A model generated the notes under the pieces. That model did not search any database, had not been told where the DNA came from, and was given only the letters and a program-made list of their open reading frames with translations. A stretch of 64,000 nucleotides of DNA, from NCBI RefSeq assembly GCF_017745095.1, contig NZ_JAGHZZ010000002.1, positions 434,001-498,000 of the forward strand, written 5' to 3'. Source of the DNA: Sporocytophaga sp. (GTDB lineage: Bacteria; Bacteroidota; Bacteroidia; Cytophagales; Cytophagaceae). Positions within the stretch are counted from its first letter, which is position 1. Each line of letters begins with the position of its first letter. This document shows positions 50,660 through 60,705 of this stretch, piece by piece. Made by a program: the position numbers and the translations under genes.

Positions 50660-52912
50660 TTATTTCAATCTGAACCTTGCTTTCTGATCTCCTACAGTGA
50701 GAGTAAAATATCCAGGTTCCAAAAGCTTTTTACCCTCTTTGTCCGGAAACCACAAATGTTTATCTGGATCAATTACGAATGAAAATTCAATAGACTGACC
50801 TGGCTGTAATTCTTTTTTCTCAAAATATTTAAGTTCTTTGACAGGTCTGGTTATTGATCCATATTCATCAGTAAGAAACCAAAGTACCGATTCTTTACCT
50901 GCTATTTTACCTACATTGGATACAACCACTCTAGCCTTAATTTTTCCGGAAGAACTAATTACTGTATCGCTAAGATTTATTTTAGCATATGAAAACTTTG
51001 TATAGCTTAATCCTTGACCGAATTCACAGATTGCAAATCTTTTTAATTCCTCTCCTACCGGTCTCAATATTGAATATTCACTTTGCTTGTGATTGTATGG
51101 GATAATATGCCCTTGTTTATAAGGATAAGTAAAAGATAGCTTACCACTCGGGTTGGTCTTTCCGCTAAGGATCTCCGCTATTGCCTGAGCTCCCTCTACC
51201 CCAGGAAGACCTGCAAAAATGACGGATTTGCACTGGTCGTAAATCTTGCTAATGATCCTTGGTCTGCCTTCCGTAAGAACCAACACTACAGGCTTACCCG
51301 TCGCTATTGCAGTCTTTACTAATGAAACCTGAGATTCCGAAAGTTCAAGATCATTAATACTGCCGTCCGTTTCTGCATATGCACTTTCTTCGCCAGCTGC
51401 AGCTATAATTATATCTGCAGAAGGGGCTAGTTTTTTTATTTCATTTTCTTTTGCATATATGACCTTCGAATCAGCAAACTCGTCTTTAAGAGCCCCATAA
51501 ATTGTTTTCATATCTTTAGGAAACCAGTATTCACTTTTAGCCATGAACCTATATGTCCATCCACCACATAGAGGTATTTTTTTATCTGCGGTTTCACCCA
51601 CCACCAGTATGGTCTTTTTGCCAGGTTTAATCGGTAATAAGTTCTGGTCATTTTTCATCAATACCAAAGATTCCTTTGCGGCTTTCAAAGCTTTTACTTT
51701 ATGCTCTTTAGAGCCAATTTTATTAAATCTGTCATTTCTCGGGTAAGGCTGATCAAAAAGACCTATATCAAATTTTACTTTAAGAATACGACGTACCGAT
51801 TGATTGATTCTTTCTTCACTGATTCTTCCCTCCTTCACCAATCCAAGAAGGTTATCACAAAAATCTGTATTTAGGGGAACCATTGCCATATCTACTCCGG
51901 CACTGATTGCAAGGAAAGTGGCTTCCTTTTCGTTTTCTGCCACATAGTGCATTTTTTGCAATGCGATTATGTCCATCCAGTCGGTTACTGCAATGCCTTC
52001 AAAGCCTAGTTCATTTCTTAGAAGTTTGGTAAGAATGTCATAATTTGCATGCACAGGTATTCCATTGATTTCACCGCTGTTGATCATGACTGTCTTAACA
52101 CCAGCTTCTACAGCGGCTTTAAATGGAGGAAGGTAAAATTCTCTTAGTGCCTGATCAGAAATTTCAGCAGGTGACCTATCCCAACCAGATTTCGGATCTG
52201 AATATCCAAGGAAATGTTTTGCACACGCAGCTGCTTTGTAAGGCGCAATTTCAGTGTTTCCCTGAAGTCCTCGCACGTATGAAGTTCCCATTTTAGAGAT
52301 CAGATAAGGATCTTCTCCAAAAGTCTCATAATATCGTCCCCAATATTTATTTTTTCCCAGATCGAACACAGGAGCGAATATCCATCGATGATATAAGTCC
52401 GCAGTTTCTGTAGCTGTGATCCATCCTTCTTCATAAGCAAAGGTTGTATCAAAAGAACAAGCGATATTGATATTATGAGGAAATATGGTGCCATTACTTA
52501 AATAACTACTACCATGAACATGGTCTACACCATATATGATAGGAATTTTATTTTTTGAATTCCTCATATTGACATGTTGAAGTTGGTTGGTAAATCGGAA
52601 CCAGACATCGGGTGACATTGCCCTTCCATTTAGGAAAGAACCAACATGATATTTTGTTACATAATGAATAACTTTATTGGTATCGATAGCCAGAGTTGTC
52701 GCAGAATCATAAGCAGCAGCGAGAGAATCTGTAATAATTTTGGTAATGTTAATCTGAGTCATCTGGCCAATTTTTTCTTCCAGAGACATTTTGGCCAACA
52801 ATTCTTCTACACGAGGATCAGTATTCTTCTTTTCAGAGGATACTGATGAATTAAATGAAAATATGGCAAATAAGGCTATGCAGAATAAAGTTCCTGCTAA
52901 AATGTAACGCAT
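50660..52912 (-). CDS. Periplasmic beta-glucosidase-type glycoside hydrolase, family GH3
   Basis: I set the start at the ATG at 52912 (MRYILAGTLFCIALFAIF), which gives a normal signal peptide; the longer frame from 52993 would run over the predicted promoter. That is 750 residues, typical for BglX-like GH3 enzymes. The TIM-barrel part holds KMSLEEKIGQMTQINI, YGVDHVHG, KHFLGYS, and the catalytic nucleophile Asp in GIAVTDWMDI. The alpha/beta sandwich carries SLVLMKNDQNLLPIKPG and the acid/base region AGEESAYAETDGSINDLELS; the FnIII-like domain ends with GYFTLTVGDQKARF. It should cleave beta-glucosides or other beta-oligosaccharides from polysaccharide degradation in the periplasm. Exact sugar not determinable. 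Confidence 0.92.
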   Translation of the reverse strand: MRYILAGTLFCIALFAIFSFNSSVSSEKKNTDPRVEELLAKMSLEEKIGQMTQINITKIITDSLAAAYDSATTLAIDTNKVIHYVTKYHVGSFLNGRAMSPDVWFRFTNQLQHVNMRNSKNKIPIIYGVDHVHGSSYLSNGTIFPHNINIACSFDTTFAYEEGWITATETADLYHRWIFAPVFDLGKNKYWGRYYETFGEDPYLISKMGTSYVRGLQGNTEIAPYKAAACAKHFLGYSDPKSGWDRSPAEISDQALREFYLPPFKAAVEAGVKTVMINSGEINGIPVHANYDILTKLLRNELGFEGIAVTDWMDIIALQKMHYVAENEKEATFLAISAGVDMAMVPLNTDFCDNLLGLVKEGRISEERINQSVRRILKVKFDIGLFDQPYPRNDRFNKIGSKEHKVKALKAAKESLVLMKNDQNLLPIKPGKKTILVVGETADKKIPLCGGWTYRFMAKSEYWFPKDMKTIYGALKDEFADSKVIYAKENEIKKLAPSADIIIAAAGEESAYAETDGSINDLELSESQVSLVKTAIATGKPVVLVLTEGRPRIISKIYDQCKSVIFAGLPGVEGAQAIAEILSGKTNPSGKLSFTYPYKQGHIIPYNHKQSEYSILRPVGEELKRFAICEFGQGLSYTKFSYAKINLSDTVISSSGKIKARVVVSNVGKIAGKESVLWFLTDEYGSITRPVKELKYFEKKELQPGQSIEFSFVIDPDKHLWFPDKEGKKLLEPGYFTLTVGDQKARFRLK

Positions 52913-52938
52913 TGCAATATGAGTATGATTTGAGAAGC

Positions 52939-52965
52939 TAAATATATGAGAATTGAGTAAAGCAA
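52939..52965 (-). promoter_or_regulatory. Predicted promoter of the GH3 gene
   Basis: Minus strand: TTG (52963-52965), 16 bases, then TATATTTA (52939-52946), a 7-of-8 match to the Bacteroidota -7 consensus. Start of transcription would fall around 52932, about 20 bases before the ATG at 52912. This supports the shorter protein start. Confidence 0.5.
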
Positions 52966-53113
52966 CAAAACAAACCCCCTGACCTATAATCAATTTTCTC
53001 CAACTAATTCTTTATAAAATCCAGCAATTTACCCAAAATGAATGGGTTACTTGTGATCTTATTAATTGTAGACAAGCTAGTTTTAAAACCAATTTTTAAA
53101 ATCATCTAAACAC

Positions 53114-56100
53114 ATGAAAAAAAACAAGATTTTTATCTTAAAATTTCTGCTTCTGGTTCTTTTCCAGAGTGGGAATTCGCTTCAATCAGCGGCGCAGGTG
53201 GATACAATTGATTTTCCACAAGCAGATCTGTACCGGGCTAGTCAGGACATATATCCTTTGACTGTTGAGCCTGGATCAGGAATAACAGTTTTTAGTAAAG
53301 TAATAAATTCAGGCTTTGGTACAGCAGGTTCTAGCAGGACTGATTATTATCTAACGGCAGATACTTCATGGACTTTACCTAATAAAGGCGAAGCATATTT
53401 TTTGGGTTCTTCTTACCTGCCTTCTGTTCAATCTCAGAATTCAGTATTAGACAGTACCTATCTTTCAATTCCGAAAGATATAATTGGCGGTTATTATTTT
53501 CTTGTTTCATTCACAGATGCAGGCAATGAAGTTTATGAAACAAATGAATTCAACAACAGATTTGTATCATCACTAAACGTTGTGCAATCATCCATTTCAG
53601 TTGACCTTTACCCTAGTTACATTTCAGTTTCGGACAGCACAAGCAACTCAACTGCAGTTGTCATCCTTAAAGAAAATAATATAGGAACTGATTTTTCAGG
53701 AGGTTATGAAGTAGGATATTACATTTCAAAAGATTCCACTCTTGATAGTTTTGATTACCTTCTTGGAACCAGAAAATCCGATGGTCTGGCAGGTAATAGT
53801 TCTACCTATTCAGATTTTGGTCTTACAGTTCCTTCGGGTTTACAAGGCTGGTACTACATGATAGCTGCGCTTGATGCGTACAATGCAGTATCAGAAACTC
53901 AGGAGTATAATAACAGCATAGCTAAACCTTTTTATATTTCTTCAGGTGGTGGAAGTGCTGATCTGGTTCTTGACAGTATTTCTTACTCAACTAAAAATGG
54001 AGTTATACCAGGAGGTGAAATATATTTAAGCTTTACAGAAAGAAACATAGGAACCACTGTGGCTGGTCAACACTATACTAATTTATATCTTTCTAAAGAT
54101 AACTATCTGGATGGTGGTGATATTGTATTAAGCTCAAGCTATGTATATGAGGTTAACCCTAATGAGGGGACTTACAGATACGAAACTGCAACAATTCCTC
54201 CGAGCGTTGGACCGGGAGATTATTTTTTGCTAGGTCAGGCAGACGCTTATAACTATGTTTCAGAAAGCAATGAACAAAATAATTCATTAATTCTACCTCT
54301 TTCAATTGGTTCTTCCAATGCAGATCTAACTACTGTATTATTTGATAGTACTATTACAATTAATCAGGGAGATTACTTCTATGTAAACGGATATTTGAGC
54401 AATATAGGATCTGGCTTTGCATCTGGAAGCTATGTAGGATTTTATTTATCAAAAGATACTCAACTTGACGACAGCGATGCTTTAGTACAATACCAGTATT
54501 TTGATTATCTATACCCAAATAATTTGAGTTATTTTTATACACCAATATATACTGGTGGAACAGGAGCTGGTCAATATTATCTTATAGCAAAAGCTGATTA
54601 CCAGAATAATGTTTCCGAATCTAATGAACAGAATAATATTGCTCTTGTATCAGTAAATATAGTTCAACCAAGCATTGATTTATCAATTACAAATCTGTAC
54701 TCTAACAATTCAGTATTAAGAACTGGAGATTATAATTATCTATCATACTCAATAAACAATACAGGTACATCTTATGCAGGATCAAGTTATACTAATTATT
54801 ATCTTTCTAAAGATTCTATTGCTGATGATACCGATTATTTCCTGGGTCAAAACTATGAATACTCTCTCGCACCAGGCGCTTCAAATTATAACTCTGCAGG
54901 ATTTTACATATCACCTTCAATTTCTGAAGGAGATTACTTTTTGATTGCTAAAAGCGATATTTATAATTATGTAAATGAGAACAATGAGTACAATAATGAA
55001 GCCTACATTAAAGTGCAGGTAAAAGCTCCATCTTATGATATTGCTATCAGCAATTTATACAAAACTGCAGAAATCGCAACTGTAGGATCAGGACTCTATG
55101 TTTCATATAGTGAAACTAACCTTGGAGATGCTGCATTCCCTTACCATTATTCAGGATTTGTATTATCTACCGATACAATCTATAATGATTCAATCGACAT
55201 TAACATTGGTAACTACTATGGATATGACCTGTATCCTGGAAATACAAACTATTTCAACCAGTATCTATTCATACCAACCAATGTTCCAGCGGGAAATTAT
55301 TATCTGATTGCAAAAACGGATTCATACAACCAAATCCAGGAAACCAATGAAAATAATAATACTTCATTCACCAGAATAAGAATCATTACTCCAAACGTTG
55401 ATCTATCTGTAAACACTCAGAGAGTAAACCCTACAAAGGCAGTTGCAGGAAGCAATATTAATGTTTCAGGTTATTTGTACAACCATGGTACTGAGAGTTC
55501 ATATTCTACTGGTTTAGATTTCTATATCTCTAAATCTGAGAATGTGATCGATTCTGCTATCTACTTAGGTTTTTATTATACTAGTAGTGTATATCCAGAA
55601 ACATCTATTCCGTTTAATCAATCACTTTATCTTCCTGAATATCTTGCTGCTGGAGATTACTACATAGTATTTGTAGCTGATGGTGGCAAGAATCAGCCTG
55701 AGATGAATGAAAACAATAACATTGTTTCTAAGAAAATTTCTATTGAAGCTGCTACAAGAGATCTATTTGTGAAGAGTGCTTCTGTAAGTTCAAAGGTTAC
55801 TGTAGAACAAACAGTATATATCAAAGCTACAATAAGCAATTCAGGAAATTCAGATCTAGGATACTTCAATCTTGGATATTACCTGTCTAGTGATGAAAAC
55901 CTTTCTTCTGAAGATATATTTATCGGAACAGCGAGCATTCCTGGTATGCTTTCAAAATCTTCTATACCTGTTTCAGGAGAGTTTAAAGTGCCATATTATA
56001 TCTCTGAGGGAAGTTATAAATTATTATTTGTAGCGGATAATTACAATTATGTACGTGAAACAAATGAAGATAATAACATCTTGGCTAAAGCTCTGCTAGT

Positions 56101-56413
56101 GACTAATCCTTATGGAGATCAGAATAATCAAGATACTATAACTGAACCGGCATTTGCTGCTCCAGTAATTGCAATTTCAGTAGTACCAAACCCGGTTGGC
56201 GATTTCATCAACGTAACGGTACAAACTTCTGAGGCTTCAACTCTTGCTACATATGAGCTATATGACAGCTTCGGTAATAAATTTAAAGGTGGAAGCCAGA
56301 ATATTACAAATGGTAAATTCTCAATTCCAGCAAGTGATGTTAAACTAGGTGTTTATCTGCTAAAAGTAGCATATGAAGGCAAAGTTGAAACAATCAGAAT
56401 TATTAAAGAATAG
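53114..56413 (+). CDS. Secreted protein with eight CARDB repeats and T9SS type A sorting domain
   Basis: 1,099 residues. The signal peptide is cut near SAAQ. Eight CARDB-type beta-sandwich repeats of about 120 residues follow, each starting D-L/I and containing the pairs N-x-G-T-...-YYLSKD and G-DYYLI-A-K-x-D-x-Y-N-x-V-x-E-x-N-E-x-N-N (e.g. YYLIAKADYQNNVSESNEQN). The last ~80 residues are a type A sorting domain (SVVPNPVGDFINVTVQTS, YELYDSFGNKFKGG, KLGVYLLKVAYEGKVETI). Regular stalk-like repeats and aromatic-rich composition (many Tyr) suggest a cell-surface adhesin or matrix protein. The gene is divergent from the GH3 enzyme and ends in its own terminator. Ligand unknown. Confidence 0.9.
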   Translation: MKKNKIFILKFLLLVLFQSGNSLQSAAQVDTIDFPQADLYRASQDIYPLTVEPGSGITVFSKVINSGFGTAGSSRTDYYLTADTSWTLPNKGEAYFLGSSYLPSVQSQNSVLDSTYLSIPKDIIGGYYFLVSFTDAGNEVYETNEFNNRFVSSLNVVQSSISVDLYPSYISVSDSTSNSTAVVILKENNIGTDFSGGYEVGYYISKDSTLDSFDYLLGTRKSDGLAGNSSTYSDFGLTVPSGLQGWYYMIAALDAYNAVSETQEYNNSIAKPFYISSGGGSADLVLDSISYSTKNGVIPGGEIYLSFTERNIGTTVAGQHYTNLYLSKDNYLDGGDIVLSSSYVYEVNPNEGTYRYETATIPPSVGPGDYFLLGQADAYNYVSESNEQNNSLILPLSIGSSNADLTTVLFDSTITINQGDYFYVNGYLSNIGSGFASGSYVGFYLSKDTQLDDSDALVQYQYFDYLYPNNLSYFYTPIYTGGTGAGQYYLIAKADYQNNVSESNEQNNIALVSVNIVQPSIDLSITNLYSNNSVLRTGDYNYLSYSINNTGTSYAGSSYTNYYLSKDSIADDTDYFLGQNYEYSLAPGASNYNSAGFYISPSISEGDYFLIAKSDIYNYVNENNEYNNEAYIKVQVKAPSYDIAISNLYKTAEIATVGSGLYVSYSETNLGDAAFPYHYSGFVLSTDTIYNDSIDINIGNYYGYDLYPGNTNYFNQYLFIPTNVPAGNYYLIAKTDSYNQIQETNENNNTSFTRIRIITPNVDLSVNTQRVNPTKAVAGSNINVSGYLYNHGTESSYSTGLDFYISKSENVIDSAIYLGFYYTSSVYPETSIPFNQSLYLPEYLAAGDYYIVFVADGGKNQPEMNENNNIVSKKISIEAATRDLFVKSASVSSKVTVEQTVYIKATISNSGNSDLGYFNLGYYLSSDENLSSEDIFIGTASIPGMLSKSSIPVSGEFKVPYYISEGSYKLLFVADNYNYVRETNEDNNILAKALLVTNPYGDQNNQDTITEPAFAAPVIAISVVPNPVGDFINVTVQTSEASTLATYELYDSFGNKFKGGSQNITNGKFSIPASDVKLGVYLLKVAYEGKVETIRIIKE

Positions 56414-56765
56414 AGGTTAATAGTTAAATAGTTTTGGAAGAGGTCGTCTATTCGGACGACCTCTTTTTTTTATGAGGAAGAAAGTCAAAGAGAGAAAATG
56501 ATTAATAAAATTACTATATGGAAAAGAAATAATCTGAATAGTTGACACTGACCTTTTTATATATTCTAAGCAAGCTAAATGGAATGATTTAATTTTCTAT
56601 TGGCAACTATCAGAAGTTTTTATATGTAAAAGAAAAACTTGGTCCGAAGATTGAGGATTTCTATTGTTTCAAAGTACTTATTTCATTTTCGTGAAACCTG
56701 AAGGAAGGCTTTTGAGTAAAAAACTCTTATGCCCATTCCCAGGTTAGTTTAATAAACATAATTAT
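56414..56765. other. 352-base gap after the CARDB gene
   Basis: Besides the terminator at its start, no gene, repeat or promoter that I can support is visible. It should contain the promoter of the gene at 56766. Confidence 0.6.
56438..56471 (+). terminator. Rho-independent terminator of the CARDB gene
   Basis: Stem GAGGTCGTC / GACGACCTC with a 6-base loop and eight T following, 25-30 bases past the stop codon. Confidence 0.93.
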
Positions 56766-57245
56766 ATGAATACCCAGGATCTACAAAATGAAAACAATAG
56801 CTCTTTCTGCCAAGAAGTTAAATTAGCTTTTGAGCAGCTGATGACTCAGTTTTCTATGAATGTAAATAAAGAATTAAAAGATGAGATTTATCTTGAATCA
56901 CGCTGGGCAGGCATATTTTTAGGCAAGGACAATAACGAATTAACCATATCTATTTATAGCCCTAAAGGGAAAAACAGATGGTATCCAAAATTTTACCTTT
57001 CAGCATTCTTTGGGCTTAATGGAAAGACAAAAATTGATCAGTCTGAAGGTGACTCTAATCTAAAAGAATTGTGCAGTCATGCTGATGAAATCAAAGAAAG
57101 TTTTGCATCCATTCTCAGAGGTGATTTTTCCTGGGATTTAGATTTTGAAAAATGGCTAGCATTTTTAAAACAATGCCAGAAAGACCAGGATTGCGACTTA
57201 CCCTCTTTTCTACAACTTGTTCATGAAGGCCATATAGAGCAATAA
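56766..57245 (+). CDS. Hypothetical cytoplasmic protein
   Basis: 159 residues with no signal peptide or membrane segment. A helical N-terminus (FCQEVKLAFEQLMTQFSMNV) is followed by a beta-rich centre (LESRWAGIFLGKDNNELTIS, IYSPKGKNRWYPKFYLSAFF) and a helical end (FEKWLAFLKQCQKDQDCDLP). Not recognised. Genes on either side run in the same direction, but the gaps (352 and 106 bases) argue for its own transcript. Predicted soluble; it could be an immunity- or chaperone-like protein, but nothing in the sequence shows this. Confidence 0.6.
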   Translation: MNTQDLQNENNSSFCQEVKLAFEQLMTQFSMNVNKELKDEIYLESRWAGIFLGKDNNELTISIYSPKGKNRWYPKFYLSAFFGLNGKTKIDQSEGDSNLKELCSHADEIKESFASILRGDFSWDLDFEKWLAFLKQCQKDQDCDLPSFLQLVHEGHIEQ

Positions 57246-57351
57246 GACCAATCCGGACTGAATTTTCCCAACCACATTAAACATTCTCCTCTATTTTCAA
57301 TTTATTCCTTGTATCAGGATTGTATTGCTATTTTTTAAAATAAGCTAATAT

Positions 57352-58323
57352 ATGTTCAACAAGGGGTACTTTCAACTTTTGCTTTACTTTCTTTCCTTAA
57401 TTTCAACAAGTTGTGTTGGAACCAAAAGCAAAAAAGTAGCCCGTCATTTTGATTCCAAATATTGCTCACCCGCTATTAGTTATCATTATGATTCCACACT
57501 TTACCCAAAACCTACACAGGAAGTCTTAAGTGGAAAGAATACGGGAGCTTTTAGTGCTCACACCCTATTGGTTGCGAATGCAGCAGGAGTATACCAAGAA
57601 CTGTTAAAGCTAGACAGTATCAAAAGAGCTTACGATAAAAGCCCTACTGATTCCACCAGAATTAAATATATCGCTTCTAAGAATAAAGTACTTACACAGG
57701 TAATGCTCATTTCCACTGAAATTGAAAGCATTGCTGCAGAACTGGATTGCGAAGGTGAAAGGGCCGAAATACTAGCAGACTATCTTACAGAACGAGAAAA
57801 CAGGAGAAATAGCATATTAACAGTACTTTCAATAACCTCGGGCGCTTTAATAACCATTGCAGGAACTCTTGCCAGTGAAAAGCTAAATGATACCCAACAA
57901 GATGCAATTACTATAAGCGGCGGAGTAATCAGCGCTTCCTTTGGATTAAGTATTTTACTTTTTAAAACCAAGGTTAAATATTATCATAAAAGAAATTTGC
58001 TTGGCGAAATTTGGAATGATCCGGAAAACTCTAAGATTTTCCCTCCATCAATCTGGTATCTGCTCAATGAACCCTTTTTCAGCAATGCTCATGAATTTTC
58101 AATTGTACATAATATCAAGCACAGATGGAAGGAGCTAAAGCTGGAGGCTGAAGGTTCTGAAGTATCTGACAATGAAAAACAATTGCTTTTTGGAGAGGGA
58201 GGAATTTATACCAAAGGGATGCTTCGTACAAGGTCAAGTATGCTTAATGAAGTACAAGCATCTACCAGGCTAATGAACCAAGACCTTCAGGCTTTTATAT
58301 TGGAGATAACTAGTCGATATTAA
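57352..58323 (+). CDS. Lipoprotein with a central membrane-helix pair, unknown function
   Basis: 323 residues. The signal peptide ends in lipobox SLISTSC, mature CVGTKSKKVARHFDSKYCSP. A helical region (about 70-160) precedes two hydrophobic helices at about 160-180 (SILTVLSITSGALITIAGTL) and 190-212 (AITISGGVISASFGLSILLF), joined by a short loop. The rest is soluble with WYLLNEPFFSNAHEFSIVHN and a helical end. A lipid-anchored protein with an internal helical hairpin is unusual; it may be an inner-membrane lipoprotein or may form oligomers. I do not recognise the family. It stands alone between two gaps. Confidence 0.65.
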   Translation: MFNKGYFQLLLYFLSLISTSCVGTKSKKVARHFDSKYCSPAISYHYDSTLYPKPTQEVLSGKNTGAFSAHTLLVANAAGVYQELLKLDSIKRAYDKSPTDSTRIKYIASKNKVLTQVMLISTEIESIAAELDCEGERAEILADYLTERENRRNSILTVLSITSGALITIAGTLASEKLNDTQQDAITISGGVISASFGLSILLFKTKVKYYHKRNLLGEIWNDPENSKIFPPSIWYLLNEPFFSNAHEFSIVHNIKHRWKELKLEAEGSEVSDNEKQLLFGEGGIYTKGMLRTRSSMLNEVQASTRLMNQDLQAFILEITSRY

Positions 58324-58459
58324 TTTCGGCCAAAACTCACATTTGTCGGATTTAGTTATTCCCTAAGAAATAATTTCTTTCAAAGCCTTTCCCTTAGCTG
58401 GATTCAGCGGCTTAACTTTTACAATTTCAAAAGGTTTTTTACTTCATAATGGTGACAAA

Positions 58460-60346
58460 ATGAAGTATCTGTTAACATCTTTGATTCCAATTTTATTTAT
58501 TGCGATTACATTAAATTTATCAGCACAAATAAAAGTATACACTAAGCATGTCTCCGGAAATACCGGTAATTTAGCTGATTCAGCTAATCGTCTACCCAAA
58601 ATTACACTTCAGCCAACAGGACTAAGGACAGCGAAGACCTCCAATGTGATGTTTTCAGTTGACATTGAAGACAAGCCCCCCTACTCTTTCCAATGGAAGA
58701 AAAACGGAATCAACATAAAAGGCGCTACATCCCGAAATTTACTTCTTTCTATCGTTCAGCTGAAAGATACAGGTTTCTATCATGTCGAGATCAGCAATGA
58801 TTTCGGCACTACAAACAGCGATTCGGTTAAACTAGAGGTCGCGGATAATTTCCCTCCCAATGCGATGCTTATTAATCCGACTTTTGGAAATACTTTTAGA
58901 ATTGGAGACACCATAAGGTTTCTCGGAGGAGGAAATGATTTTGAAAATGGTATTCTTAACAAATCCTCGTTTCTATGGAAACTTGAATTCCATCACAAAG
59001 GAAAATCAAAGGATCTATCTTCTGAAACAATCATAACAACAGAAGGCATAAGAGAAGGTTACTTCATTGTCCCCAACCAACAAATACCTGATGATAAAGC
59101 TTATTACAGACTTTCACTAACAGTGAGAGATCAGGACGGTTTTGCAGATACAAAATATGTTGATATACATCCCCAAAAGGTACAGATTAAATTACTAACC
59201 AATCCTCCAGGATTAAAAATTTCTCTGGACGGCTCTATTGTAGACGCCCCATATAGCTTCACAGATATTGCAGGTATGTCCCGAAATATCAGTAGCGTTT
59301 TGGATCAAACAATGGATGGTATACGATACAGGTTTGATCACTGGGAACCTGCAGGCTTATCTGAACAGGCGAAAATTTCACCTCATGAGAATACGACTTA
59401 TACAGCTGTCTACACACCGGTTCCGGAAGTAAATAAAATCCTGGCAAACAATTTTACATTTGAATCAAAGGATCTGAGTAACAATTCAGACGATCAGTAC
59501 CTTGAAGAGATTTCGATGGTTACGTCACTTAAGGATACACATAATGTATATTCGAACAAAGGCTATATCCTGCGGGAATTCTGGACTAGCGTAAGAGGAA
59601 CAACAGTAGATAAAATTCCTTGCCAGTTGCCTCCTAATGGAAAAGTACTTATTACCCAATTTGAGGGACCGGAAAATTTGATGGACAATTATGGTACCAG
59701 GATAAGCGGATATATCTATCCTCCTACCTCAGGAATTTACTATTTCTGGATTGCTTCAGATGAGCAAGGAGAATTATGGCTTAGCAAAGATGACAGTATT
59801 GAACACAAGGCAAAAATAGCTTATGTGCCTACGTCCTCTTTCTTTCAGGAATGGTCAAAATTCTCCGAACAAAAATCTGAAGGGATATTTATGGAGGCTG
59901 GCAAAAAGTATTATATAGAAGCCCTTCATAAAGAAAGCCTGAAGATAGATCATATTTCTGTAGGTTGGAGGCTTCCGGATGGAACGCTGGAACGGCCGAT
60001 TCCAGGTAATAGACTTTCTCCCTATATTACTCCTTATGAAGAAACGGAAAATGTAGAATTAATACAGGCTTCAGGAGCAGATACTATTGCAAAAATTCTT
60101 GCATATATGAACCCTACAGACAAAGGCATAATCACTCTTAGCTTACTTGGATATGTGGATGATCCACGTGTTCATATTTCAGTATTTGATTCAAAAGGAA
60201 AAAAACAGTATAATGAAAAAACCACCTGCGATATAACATCTGCCAGAACGGTCTTACCTATTAAAGAACGATTTAAACCAGGTGTGTACGTCATTCAGGT
60301 AGCGGTTGGCAACAAGATGTTTTTTGAAAGGATATTGATAAGGTAA
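58460..60346 (+). CDS. Secreted Ig-like/PA14 protein with T9SS type A sorting domain
   Basis: 628 residues. Signal peptide cut near LSAQ. Order: Ig-like I-set domain (about 45-130; FQWKKNGINIKGATSRNLLL, TGFYHVEISNDFGTTNSDSV), a second sandwich (about 135-245), a short PEGA-like module (LLTNPPGLKISLDGSIV), a PA14 domain (about 365-510; LREFWTSVRGTTVDKIPC, ISGYIYPPTSGIYYFWIASD, GELWLSKDD), and the type A end (YMNPTDKGIITLSLLGYV, VHISVFDSKGKKQYN, FKPGVYVIQVAVGNKMFF). PA14 domains bind carbohydrates, so a surface or secreted glycan-binding protein is likely. No catalytic domain is present. Confidence 0.88.
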   Translation: MKYLLTSLIPILFIAITLNLSAQIKVYTKHVSGNTGNLADSANRLPKITLQPTGLRTAKTSNVMFSVDIEDKPPYSFQWKKNGINIKGATSRNLLLSIVQLKDTGFYHVEISNDFGTTNSDSVKLEVADNFPPNAMLINPTFGNTFRIGDTIRFLGGGNDFENGILNKSSFLWKLEFHHKGKSKDLSSETIITTEGIREGYFIVPNQQIPDDKAYYRLSLTVRDQDGFADTKYVDIHPQKVQIKLLTNPPGLKISLDGSIVDAPYSFTDIAGMSRNISSVLDQTMDGIRYRFDHWEPAGLSEQAKISPHENTTYTAVYTPVPEVNKILANNFTFESKDLSNNSDDQYLEEISMVTSLKDTHNVYSNKGYILREFWTSVRGTTVDKIPCQLPPNGKVLITQFEGPENLMDNYGTRISGYIYPPTSGIYYFWIASDEQGELWLSKDDSIEHKAKIAYVPTSSFFQEWSKFSEQKSEGIFMEAGKKYYIEALHKESLKIDHISVGWRLPDGTLERPIPGNRLSPYITPYEETENVELIQASGADTIAKILAYMNPTDKGIITLSLLGYVDDPRVHISVFDSKGKKQYNEKTTCDITSARTVLPIKERFKPGVYVIQVAVGNKMFFERILIR

Positions 60347-60399
60347 AATAACTCAAGCTCCCTTCAATGGATCGTTTGGAAAGACTGAATTCTTCTTAT

Positions 60400-60705
60400 T
60401 CAGACTTTCTTGCTTAGCTTATTCAGAAAACCAATCAATTCAGCTAATGCTTCATCTTCGACAGGGTCCGAAACTCTAATTGTATTTTTATTATCACCAT
60501 CAGTAATGGTGATTGTATACGTTTTTCTATCTGCACCTCTTTGAGGCACTTCATTATAAGAAATGCTAAAGAACCTGCACTTCTGTACAAGTTCCTTAAC
60601 TTTCATTGAATCCTCATTATTTAATGAGTCTGTGTTAATCAGTTTGGATCTGTTCAATCCCGGGAAATAAGCAATCCCCCCATCTGATTTAAATTCAATG
60701 AGCAT
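60400..60705 (-). CDS. Emfourin-like protease inhibitor paired with the M4 protease
   Basis: I start this at the ATG at 60705 (MLIEFKSDGGIAYFPGL), giving 101 residues, because an upstream extension from 60780 would overlap 86 bases of the protease gene and has no family counterpart. The pattern LIEFKSDGGIAYFPG, VKELVQKCRFFSI, GADRKTYTITITDG, ELIGFLNKLSKK matches emfourin, the small inhibitor of protealysin-type proteases. Such inhibitors lie next to the protease gene and form a 1:1 complex with it. Here the reading frames overlap by 11 bases, so the two are translated together. No signal peptide, as for the protease. Confidence 0.82.
   Translation of the reverse strand: MLIEFKSDGGIAYFPGLNRSKLINTDSLNNEDSMKVKELVQKCRFFSISYNEVPQRGADRKTYTITITDGDNKNTIRVSDPVEDEALAELIGFLNKLSKKV

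Noticed and set aside
60380-60408. Imperfect inverted repeat (aaagactgaat / attcagacttt) at the end of the emfourin gene, as a terminator
   Set aside because: One mismatch, overlap with the coding end and no T run on the minus strand.
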